Source of the DNA: Desulfuromonadales bacterium C00003107
GTDB taxonomy: Bacteria; Desulfobacterota; Desulfuromonadia; Desulfuromonadales; Syntrophotaleaceae
Assembly: GCA_001751225.1 (NCBI GenBank)
Contig: MAXT01000404.1
Location: 1-6,128 of the forward strand
DNA length: 6,128 nucleotides
Direction: 5' to 3'
The notes under the pieces are model-generated. The model ran no database searches, was not told where the DNA came from, and saw only the letters and a list, made by a program, of their open reading frames with translations. This document shows positions 1 through 6,128 of this stretch, piece by piece. Position numbers and translations under genes: made by a program. The first letter of the stretch is position 1. Each line of letters opens with the position of its first letter.

Positions 1-2067
1 GTCAACGAGCTGCTTGCGAGCTCGTTCAAGCATATCGTAGGGAGTGACGCCAGCCTTGCAGAGTAGAATCACTCCGTCAAACATGCCGCAAACAATACGC
101 GAATCAGCTACAGGCAAAACCGGAGGCGAATCGCAGACAATAAAATCGAATTCCTTGCTCAGTGAATCGAGCAGTACGCTCATTCTGTTGGAAGCCAACA
201 GTTCGGAAGGGTTCGGCGGAATTGGCCCAGAGGGTATGACAGCGAGTTGGGGCAACGGTCCCTTTTGAATAATATGGCTGTCTGTCGCCCCGGCCAGATA
301 GCTGCTGAGACCTTTGGTGTTGTCGATTTTCAGGATTTTATGCAACCGGGGTTTCCGCAGGTCCCCCTCTATAAGCAGTACTCGCTTGTCTGAGCGGGCA
401 AGAGCAAAAGCCAGGTTAACCGAAGTGGTGGTCTTCCCTTCCCCCATACCGCTGCTGGTCACCAGGATCTTTTTCGGTGGTCTTTCTGGAAACGACAGTT
501 GAATGGAGGTACGCAGGGAACGGTAATTTTCGGCAAAGACCGACTGGGGATCCTTCCATACCACCTGTTCCGGTTTTTTACTGTCATCGCGCCAGATATC
601 GATCACCGTCAACACTGGAATACCGAGTTTGGCTTCGGCATCTTCCGGATCCTTGACCGTATTGTCGAAATACTCCAGAAACAGGATCAAGCTCAGACCA
701 CCGATAAGACCGATGACGGTAGCCAAAAGCAGATTCATCCCTACCCAAGGACGAGCCGGTTGGAGAGGAACGATCGCTTCTTCAACGATCCACAGATTGA
801 CAGGACTGGTCTCCTCGGTAATGCTTTGTTCCTTGAGCTTTAACATCAAAGCATCGTAAAGCTTGCGATTCGTATCGACTACCCGCTTTAAAGCGCCATA
901 TTGAATGAATTTTTCAGTTAACAGCAAAGCTTCCGTCTTCGTAGAACTTAGCTGCCCACGCAGACTTCTTTCGTTCGATCGGGCTAATTCGTATTCGTTC
1001 TTGATCGATTCGACAAGACGATCTATTTCCTGATTTCTTTTTCTCTTCAGCACCTGTAAGTCGCCCCGGGCCTTGACCATCAAAGGATGTCTGGCTCCAT
1101 ATTTGTTGGACAACTCCATGATGTTTTTTTCTGTTTCTACAATCTGGGAACGAATAGACCGCAGGGCCGGATCTATCGATATGGCGGAGATCGTAGTGGC
1201 AGCCCGATAGTTCCTGCCAATTTTTTTAACCTTTTCGTAAAGGGCTTCCAATTCCTTACGACGCGATTCGGCCCGCACCAATTGTATATTGATTTCAGAT
1301 AGTTTCTCAGGAGTGACCGTCATTCGATCTTCAACGGTAACAATATTGTTATCCTTCATGTACTGTTGCAACCTTATTTCCGATTGACGCAACTTCTCTG
1401 CTTCTGTCTCCGCCTTTTTGGTCATCCACTGTAAACTGGCTCTTGTGGCAGATAATTTCATATCAAGTGTTTCTTCGATATAGGCTTTGGCCACCGTATT
1501 GGCTATTAAGGCCGCCAGTTCCGGATTCGGCGACAAGTAGCTGATATTAACGATACGACTACCTTCTACAGGTCTTACACGAACCATGTCACTAATAATT
1601 TTAGTCAGGTCTTCACCCTTAGAAAGAAGCTTCTTTTCTTTCTGAGCGGCACTCTCAGCGGGACTCAAAAATGCACTGATCCGTCCGAATAAGTTTTTCA
1701 TTTCAGTCAAGACAAAGCGCCACGGAGATGTCTTTCCAACTGTTTTGCCGATGAAAGAATCATAGTTTTGTTGCAAGGAAAGAGTATTAACCACTCGCCG
1801 AGCAACGGCGCGGCTTCTGATCAATTGGAACTGTGTCTCGTAAAAGATCGGGTCATACGAGTTGCGTTGATAACTGCCGGTCAGGGCACCCCCCTCGGAC
1901 CTTTGGATCATGACTTTAGTCATCCCCTCATAAAGGGGGGTCATGATGAAGGTTACCAAGCAGGCTAAGGCAACCACAGAGAAGAGAAAAGCGAGCAGAA
2001 TATGGCGCCGCTTTTTAACGACTCTGATAATATCCCGCAGATGCAGTTCTTCTTTTTTAATCGGCAT
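1..2067 (-). CDS. Wzz chain-length co-polymerase fused to BY-type tyrosine autokinase (3' end cut by window edge)
   Basis: I translated this frame from the minus strand: 689 codons are open from ATG at 2067 to base 1 with no stop, so the C-terminus lies outside the window. Residues 1-22 are cytoplasmic and basic, 23-42 form TM1, followed by the Wzz-like 'TPLYEG' segment. A long charged, probably coiled-coil periplasmic region leads to the proline-rich 'VPLQPARPW' and TM2 at about 441-467. The kinase domain has Walker A GMGEGKTT (540-547, K545), Walker A' LLIEGDLR (D569), the 'PSGPIPPNP' motif and Walker B 'FIVCDSPP' (D646). By family knowledge (Wzc/ExoP/EpsB-like), such proteins sit in the inner membrane, set polymer length and cycle by autophosphorylation of a C-terminal tyrosine cluster, which cannot be seen here. 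The start is well fixed: the next upstream in-frame stop is at 2110-2112 and no other ATG intervenes. It is the last visible gene, 81 bases after the OPX gene. Confidence 0.95.
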   Translation of the reverse strand, partial: MPIKKEELHLRDIIRVVKKRRHILLAFLFSVVALACLVTFIMTPLYEGMTKVMIQRSEGGALTGSYQRNSYDPIFYETQFQLIRSRAVARRVVNTLSLQQNYDSFIGKTVGKTSPWRFVLTEMKNLFGRISAFLSPAESAAQKEKKLLSKGEDLTKIISDMVRVRPVEGSRIVNISYLSPNPELAALIANTVAKAYIEETLDMKLSATRASLQWMTKKAETEAEKLRQSEIRLQQYMKDNNIVTVEDRMTVTPEKLSEINIQLVRAESRRKELEALYEKVKKIGRNYRAATTISAISIDPALRSIRSQIVETEKNIMELSNKYGARHPLMVKARGDLQVLKRKRNQEIDRLVESIKNEYELARSNERSLRGQLSSTKTEALLLTEKFIQYGALKRVVDTNRKLYDALMLKLKEQSITEETSPVNLWIVEEAIVPLQPARPWVGMNLLLATVIGLIGGLSLILFLEYFDNTVKDPEDAEAKLGIPVLTVIDIWRDDSKKPEQVVWKDPQSVFAENYRSLRTSIQLSFPERPPKKILVTSSGMGEGKTTTSVNLAFALARSDKRVLLIEGDLRKPRLHKILKIDNTKGLSSYLAGATDSHIIQKGPLPQLAVIPSGPIPPNPSELLASNRMSVLLDSLSKEFDFIVCDSPPVLPVADSRIVCGMFDGVILLCKAGVTPYDMLERARKQLVD
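1907..1947. repeat. Nested inverted repeat inside the Wzz-kinase coding region
   Basis: ATCATGAC (1907-1914) is perfectly complementary to GTCATGAT (1940-1947). Between them CCCCT (1924-1928) pairs with AGGGG (1934-1938) around a 5-base loop. An alternative small hairpin, ATGAC/GTCAT (1910-1914 and 1919-1923), competes with the outer arm. The repeat covers codons just after TM1 that encode the conserved 'MTPLYEGMTKVM' stretch, so it may be a by-product of coding. A role in mRNA folding or expression is only a possibility. Confidence 0.4.
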
Positions 2068-2148
2068 GCGCAGCCCCCGGTTGTGAAGAAAAAACAGAAT
2101 AGTATTTAACTAAAGAGCAGAAGCGGTAAAACCTTCATAAACGACAGA
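2068..2148 (-). other. 81-base gap between OPX and Wzz-kinase genes
   Basis: This is the only sizeable noncoding stretch. It is AT-rich and includes a T-run on the minus strand (2089-2094), but no GC-rich stem precedes that run, so it does not look like an intrinsic terminator. I find no convincing -35/-10 pair. The only Shine-Dalgarno-like signal for the kinase is GGGGG at 2074-2078, 6 bases before the ATG, clearly weaker than the sites of the other two genes. Kinase translation may therefore be lower than that of the export proteins; this is inference. Confidence 0.5.
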
Positions 2149-2952
2149 CTAGAAAAAACTCTCCGGAACCACAATGACGTCATCAGCAATGATCTGCGTA
2201 TGCAATGGTACTTTTTTTAAAACCACCTCTTCAGTTTCGACTTTTCGTATGATTTTCACCTTTCGCTGAGCAGCCAACTCGGTGAAGCCTCCAGCCATAG
2301 TAATAGCTTTAATTACCGAGGTGCCTTGCTCCAGCTTATAGGCCGCCGGTTTATTTACCTGGCCGGTGACATAAAAGACACCGGCTCTTGGTACAAACAC
2401 GCTGTCTCCATCAACGATAATTAAATTAGACACATTTTCTTTCTTTTCCAGCAGATTTTTCAAGTTCACTGAAATAATTTTATCGGAATCGAGTTGAGAC
2501 GGATTTTTCCTCTTAATGGTCACCAAATCACCTGCATCAACAGTTAGACCGCCGGCGGTGGAGATAACCTCCATCAAAGAAGTAGGGCCACTTAACTCAT
2601 AAAGCCCGGGCAATTTCACCTCACCCATAATCACGGTCTTCTGACTGCGAAACTCTTGGACAAAAACTGAAACCTGAGGATTAATGATGAAGCCTTTGGC
2701 GAGTTTACGCGAAATAATTTGCCCGACCTCAGACACATTGTGGCCTTCGATGCGGGTTTCACCAATCAGCGGAAAGCTTATAGTCCCCTTACCGCTGATC
2801 CTAGTGGTGGTCTCTAAATCAGGGTTGTCGTAAACCAGTATTTTTAAGACATCCCCTTCTCCGACCAGATAATCTAAATTGTCTCCAGGAGCGGCCCAGC
2901 AACTGAAGCTCAGCGCCAGAACCAACACTATTATTCCTAACCAAAGTCTCAT
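2149..2952 (-). CDS. Short polysaccharide export (OPX/Wza-like) protein with SLBB domains
   Basis: This 267-residue protein has a signal peptide at residues 1-20/21 (basic MR, hydrophobic core, likely type I cleavage near 'CWAA'). A Poly_export domain (about 26-100) opens with 'YLVGEGDVLKILVYDNPDL' and includes 'ISFPLIGETRIEG'. Two SLBB-type repeats follow, starting near 'VIMGEVKLPGLYEL' (about 107-120) and 'FYVTGQVNKPAAYKL' (about 193-207); each has an 'AGG' turn. It ends at 'VVPESFF', directly after the second repeat. E. coli Wza is about 380 residues, is a lipoprotein and carries a C-terminal helix that forms the outer membrane pore; that segment is absent here. C18 lies in 'SFSC', which is a poor lipobox, so I do not call it a lipoprotein. 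Expected role: a periplasmic export ring linking the Wzz-kinase to an outer membrane channel. It follows the beta-barrel gene by 27 bases and has a strong ribosome site. Confidence 0.95.
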   Translation of the reverse strand: MRLWLGIIVLVLALSFSCWAAPGDNLDYLVGEGDVLKILVYDNPDLETTTRISGKGTISFPLIGETRIEGHNVSEVGQIISRKLAKGFIINPQVSVFVQEFRSQKTVIMGEVKLPGLYELSGPTSLMEVISTAGGLTVDAGDLVTIKRKNPSQLDSDKIISVNLKNLLEKKENVSNLIIVDGDSVFVPRAGVFYVTGQVNKPAAYKLEQGTSVIKAITMAGGFTELAAQRKVKIIRKVETEEVVLKKVPLHTQIIADDVIVVPESFF

Positions 2953-2959
2953 GGTTTAA

Positions 2960-2965
2960 CCTCCC
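2960..2965 (-). promoter_or_regulatory. Ribosome binding site of the OPX gene
   Basis: GGGAGG on the minus strand ends 7 bases before the ATG at 2952. A second similar purine run (GGGAGG, 2967-2972) lies just upstream. The site falls in the 27-base gap after the beta-barrel stop and fixes the start of the OPX protein, which is followed at once by a good signal peptide. Confidence 0.75.
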
Positions 2966-2979
2966 GCCTCCCTGCTAAA

Positions 2980-4314
2980 TTAAAGAGTAGCAACCAAATT
3001 CAGATAGACGGAATTCCTATAAAAGTCGCTGCCTACTGTATTCGAATTTCTTTTGAGATATGAATAGCCTCCGGCCAGATTCAACCATCGGGTTAAACTG
3101 TATTTCAAATCAAGACCGGCACCATAGTAATCATCCTCTTGATCGCCTAATAAACCTGACCCTTGGTAATCATCATTGCTATAGGAGATATTGGCGGAAG
3201 CCAGGAACTTAGCCGTCATGCGCTGGAAATAGCGAAGCTGCAGTTTATGGGAAAGGATGTAGTCTGCACCTGGCGAGTCCGTCTCGTTGGTGCGGCGGTT
3301 GCCGCGCAATTCGACATAGGTTTTGGAGGTAAAACGATGCCGAAATTGAATTTCGCCTATAAAATTGTCGGCAGTACTTATAGAGGAATCGTCAAACTCC
3401 TTTTCCCCATAGCCAAGCATAATCCGCCACCGTGATTTACTCGTTTGCAACCATTGCAGGCCGAGGTAGGCCTGGTGTTCCTCACTGTCAGAAGTCACAT
3501 TCTGATCGTAGTCCAGGTTGATGAAGCTATATTCCACAAAAACCGAAGTCTTCGGCCTGAACTGGTAAAAGGCCCTACCGGTAAAGCGCTGATCATCCCG
3601 GTCACGAAACTGGCTTGGGTCTTTATCGTAGGACAGACTGTACAAAGCGTATTGGAGCTCAGCACGGGTTTTGGAACTTATTTCGTATCCGACGGTGGTT
3701 TCGATAAGGTTCGATGTGAATTTATCCAGAGAACGTGTAGGACCGTTACTGGCGGTATCATGATCAAGTTCATAGACATCGAGCAGAGCTAGAGATAATC
3801 CTCCGCGAAAATTGTACCCCAAAAAACCTTCCCCCTTCTGGTTGACCTGATCTTCCTCATCAAAATCACCGTGCCGTAAGATATCGACCTGATAACTGCC
3901 ATACGCCTGAATACGGGTATTCCCCTTGGACCGGAATCGACTCAACTCCAAACCGCCAGGGGCCACGTTAAGGGTATTCAATTGGACCAATTGATAGGGG
4001 CTGGCTGGAAGGGAGACCCATACACCCGGTGTTATACGGGTGATAAATTCGCCCTGCCGATTATTGTCACTTTCGTAAAAGTTGTCGGTATAAAATTCAC
4101 CAATGGCAAGATAGGGATGGATATATCCCGTTTTGCTACCAATTATTTCTCCGACATTGATAGCATTGGTACGCTCTACGAATGGACTTTCTCCATAAGC
4201 CAGGCTCGGAACAATCGCGGTAGTTGTACGTTTAACACCAACCTCTTCCGCTAGGGCGCACTGCCAACCCATGGAAAACAACAATAAAAGCAACCCTCCG
4301 ATCAAACATTTCAT
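2980..4314 (-). CDS. Outer membrane beta-barrel protein, putative polysaccharide porin
   Basis: This 444-residue protein has a clear signal peptide (MK, leucine-rich core, 'ALA' followed by EE, cleavage predicted after residue 22). The mature part is a succession of short alternating polar/hydrophobic stretches rich in Tyr, Phe, Arg and Asp, such as 'TRAELQYALYSLSYDKD', 'KTSVFVEYSFINLDYDQ' and 'KTYVELRGNRRTNETDS'. They are separated by acidic loops, as expected for a many-stranded barrel. It ends 'YLNLVATL', a strand-like terminus but with Leu instead of the usual aromatic last residue. The pattern resembles the BBP2-like barrels found in exopolysaccharide and exosortase loci; I infer this from its style and context and have not matched it to a profile. 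Its ATG overlaps the stop of the dehydratase gene (ATGA), suggesting translational coupling, and an AGGAG site lies 6 bases upstream. Its place between the dehydratase and the OPX gene points to a role in polymer passage across the outer membrane. Confidence 0.85.
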   Translation of the reverse strand: MKCLIGGLLLLLFSMGWQCALAEEVGVKRTTTAIVPSLAYGESPFVERTNAINVGEIIGSKTGYIHPYLAIGEFYTDNFYESDNNRQGEFITRITPGVWVSLPASPYQLVQLNTLNVAPGGLELSRFRSKGNTRIQAYGSYQVDILRHGDFDEEDQVNQKGEGFLGYNFRGGLSLALLDVYELDHDTASNGPTRSLDKFTSNLIETTVGYEISSKTRAELQYALYSLSYDKDPSQFRDRDDQRFTGRAFYQFRPKTSVFVEYSFINLDYDQNVTSDSEEHQAYLGLQWLQTSKSRWRIMLGYGEKEFDDSSISTADNFIGEIQFRHRFTSKTYVELRGNRRTNETDSPGADYILSHKLQLRYFQRMTAKFLASANISYSNDDYQGSGLLGDQEDDYYGAGLDLKYSLTRWLNLAGGYSYLKRNSNTVGSDFYRNSVYLNLVATL

Positions 4315-6128
4315 GTTTCTCTCCTGTCAGGATTAAGTTGGCAACAACTCTGGGTGCGGTCGCTTCTACCAACCAGATTCAGATTCTCCACCTTCGTAGG
4401 AAAGGGCTTATCCTCCACCGGGGCCTGGTCCACGTCCTTCAATTCGCAATGAAACTCAGGGACTATTTTCTGCAGAGTGCTGATCAAACTCATCACATCC
4501 GCATCCCTTACTGCGGCTAAAAGTCGTTCAGTTTCTTCCTGCAAAGCTTGTTCAGAAAAGCTGGCTGCCTGAAGAATACGAATCTTTTCGTGGGAGGTAG
4601 CCTTAACGCCTTCCCCAGCAATAAGCAGTTCTTCGTACAATTTTTCGCCGGGCCGCAAACCAGAGAAGACGATTTCTATCTCTTCATACGGTCGCCGCCC
4701 TGAAAGTCGAATCAATTCTTCGGCCAATCGCACGATTTTTACCGGCTCGCCCATATCCAGCAGAAAAATTTCACCGCCATGTCCCATACAACCGGCCTGC
4801 AACACGAGCTGCACAGCCTCGGGAATAGTCATAAAAAACCGAGTGATTTCCGGATGGGTAACAGTAACTGGTCCTCCCTTGCGTATCTGTTCCTGAAATG
4901 TCGGAATTACGCTGCCATGGCTTCCCAACACATTGCCGAAGCGAACCGTGGTCGCCTTGGTGGGCCCTTTACTCACCATATTCTGCACATAGATTTCAGC
5001 AACCCGCTTTGTAGCGCCCATAATATTGGTTGGATTGACCGCCTTATCGGTGGAAATCAGCACAAAATGTTCGGCACCAACCGCCACGCTGGCATCCACC
5101 ACACACCGACTTCCCAAAACATTATTTTTAACCACCATCAGCGGGTTGACCTCGGACATAGGCACATGCTTGTAAGCTGCAGCGTGGAATACAACCTGAG
5201 GTTTATGCTCCCAGAAAATTTGGGAAACTCTATTCTCATCGCGAATATCACTAAGACTTGGGGTGATTTCCAAACTTGGAAACTTTTCCCTCAATTCGTT
5301 TTCCAAATTAAAGAGAGGTGTCTCGGCGTTTTCAAAGAGAATGAGACGAGCCGGATCAAATTGAGCCACTTGACGGCAGATCTCACTACCGATGCTCCCC
5401 GCAGCCCCTGTAACGAGAATTCTTTTGCCATGCAGGTAGCCGCGAATCTCGTCGACATCGAGACGGATAGACGGTCTACCGAGCAAGTCTTCAAGTTGCA
5501 CAGATCGACACTGTTGCAAGGAAACCTGACCGGAAATGATGTCACCAATAGCCGGCAGAATTTTTGAAATTATTTGTTTACGTTTGCAAAACTCCACAAT
5601 ATTGCGCAAGTCCTTGGGAGACACCGAACTTTGGGCGACGATAATCATATCAATGCCACTGCGTTGGCAGATTTTTTCAAGATCATCAAGGGTGCCTATT
5701 ACCGGCACGCCATAGATAATTTTTGCCTGACGCCGAAGATCGTTATCGATATAACCAAGAACCGCCTTCTCCAATTTAGGGTTTTCACGAATTTCTCTGA
5801 CGATCGACTGAGCGACGGTTCCGGACCCCACAACCAATACACTCTTGGGCCGAGAATTATAGCCACGGGAATTCAGTGCTAATTGCTCTCTGACCATGCG
5901 GGTCGAAACTCGTACCCCTATCATGGCGGAAAAACACAGGAGAAAGTCGAGCAGGATAATGGAGCGAGGCAGGCCATCGTTTGCATCAAGGAACATGACA
6001 TAAACAACAACCCCAACGGAAGCCAGCAGATTTGCTCGCAAAATCTGCAGCAAATCGGGCATTGATACGTAACGCCACCACCCATCCGCCAAACCCATGC
6101 CCCAGAAGACGCAGAGCTTGATAAACAG
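4311..6128 (-). CDS. Membrane-anchored UDP-sugar C4,C6-dehydratase, WbpM/PglF/CapD type (5' end cut by window edge)
   Basis: The frame stays open to the right edge: 605 residues are visible. The ATG at 6098 is probably internal, because the ten codons before it (ending 'KLCVFWG') continue the family's last N-terminal membrane segment before 'WWRYVSMPDLLQIL'. Numbering from that Met, membrane segments lie near 20-37 and 45-63. A first Rossmann-like domain begins with 'VLVVGSGTVAQ' (88-97). The catalytic short-chain dehydrogenase domain has GAAGSIGSE (231-239), 'HAAAYKHVP' (305-313), 'STDKAVNPTNIMGATKR' (349-365) and 'GLRPGEKLYEELL' (480-492). S349, M360 and K364 form the SMK triad that replaces SYK in the large WbpM-like enzymes. 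By family knowledge it converts UDP-GlcNAc to UDP-4-keto-6-deoxy-GlcNAc, a precursor of QuiNAc, FucNAc or bacillosamine-type sugars; the exact substrate here is inferred. The tail after about residue 520 is weakly conserved-looking. It is the first visible gene of the cluster. Confidence 0.95.
   Translation of the reverse strand: MFIKLCVFWGMGLADGWWRYVSMPDLLQILRANLLASVGVVVYVMFLDANDGLPRSIILLDFLLCFSAMIGVRVSTRMVREQLALNSRGYNSRPKSVLVVGSGTVAQSIVREIRENPKLEKAVLGYIDNDLRRQAKIIYGVPVIGTLDDLEKICQRSGIDMIIVAQSSVSPKDLRNIVEFCKRKQIISKILPAIGDIISGQVSLQQCRSVQLEDLLGRPSIRLDVDEIRGYLHGKRILVTGAAGSIGSEICRQVAQFDPARLILFENAETPLFNLENELREKFPSLEITPSLSDIRDENRVSQIFWEHKPQVVFHAAAYKHVPMSEVNPLMVVKNNVLGSRCVVDASVAVGAEHFVLISTDKAVNPTNIMGATKRVAEIYVQNMVSKGPTKATTVRFGNVLGSHGSVIPTFQEQIRKGGPVTVTHPEITRFFMTIPEAVQLVLQAGCMGHGGEIFLLDMGEPVKIVRLAEELIRLSGRRPYEEIEIVFSGLRPGEKLYEELLIAGEGVKATSHEKIRILQAASFSEQALQEETERLLAAVRDADVMSLISTLQKIVPEFHCELKDVDQAPVEDKPFPTKVENLNLVGRSDRTQSCCQLNPDRRET
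4321..4325 (-). promoter_or_regulatory. Ribosome binding site of the beta-barrel gene
   Basis: On the minus strand AGGAG lies 6 bases before the ATG at 4314. It sits inside the last codons of the dehydratase gene. Together with the ATGA overlap it supports this start and coupled translation of the two genes. Confidence 0.75.

Noticed and set aside
1889..1940. Two six-base C/G runs (1889-1894 and 1935-1940) as phase-variation tracts
   Set aside because: Six bases is too short to suggest slippage switching, and the frame is intact across both.
44..1968. Several plus-strand open frames of 62-114 codons at the left end
   Set aside because: All lie opposite the Wzz-kinase frame, which carries Walker A, A' and B motifs and two membrane segments; the plus-strand products look random.
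2068..2148. Possible promoter or intrinsic terminator before the kinase gene
   Set aside because: Only 4-of-6 matches to -10/-35 boxes with poor spacing, and a T-run without a preceding GC-rich stem.
2898..2901. C18 of the OPX protein as a lipoprotein attachment site
   Set aside because: The preceding residues are S-F-S, with Ser at -3 and Phe at -2, which does not fit a normal lipobox; a type I cleavage site follows at once.
3163..4254. Three plus-strand open frames of 90-115 codons opposite the barrel gene
   Set aside because: They are shadows of the barrel gene, with no family resemblance and no consistent ribosome sites. The minus-strand frame has a signal peptide, good start and full-length strand pattern.
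4779..5567. A 262-codon open frame on the plus strand
   Set aside because: It lies wholly antisense to the conserved catalytic region of the dehydratase. The translation is rich in His, Asn and Ser, with no recognisable domain, and the opposite strand is clearly the coding one.

Overview
The window is almost wholly coding on the minus strand. It reads from right to left as one head-to-tail cluster of four envelope polysaccharide genes. The two outer genes are cut by the window edges. The paired-membrane architecture (signal-peptide OPX/Wza-type protein, beta-barrel outer membrane protein, Wzz-type inner membrane co-polymerase with a tyrosine kinase domain) requires a Gram-negative (diderm) bacterium. 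Protein style, moderate base composition and this gene combination are suggestive of a Desulfuromonadales- or other Desulfobacterota-like organism. That assignment is an impression, not something the sequence proves.

Layout in transcription order. (1) 6128-4311: a large membrane-anchored nucleotide-sugar C4,C6-dehydratase of the WbpM/PglF/CapD type, 5' end missing. (2) 4314-2980: a secreted protein of 444 residues that looks like an outer membrane beta-barrel; its start overlaps the previous stop as ATGA. (3) 2952-2149: a short polysaccharide export (OPX, Wza-like) protein with one Poly_export and two SLBB-type domains and no C-terminal outer membrane helix. (4) 2067-1: a Wzz chain-length co-polymerase fused to a BY-type tyrosine kinase, 3' end missing. 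The gaps are -4, 27 and 81 bases, and I see no convincing promoter or terminator in them, so an operon is the simplest reading.

Together the genes describe part of a Wzx/Wzy-dependent exopolysaccharide or capsule pathway. The dehydratase commits UDP-GlcNAc to a 6-deoxy-amino sugar, often the first sugar of the repeat unit. The Wzz-kinase controls polymerisation and couples it to export. The OPX protein and the beta-barrel would carry the polymer across the periplasm and outer membrane. The point most worth a second look is the pairing of a short OPX protein that lacks its own outer membrane segment with an adjacent beta-barrel gene, which fits a two-part outer membrane translocon. Glycosyltransferases, flippase and polymerase are not in the window. 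All plus-strand open frames look like shadows.
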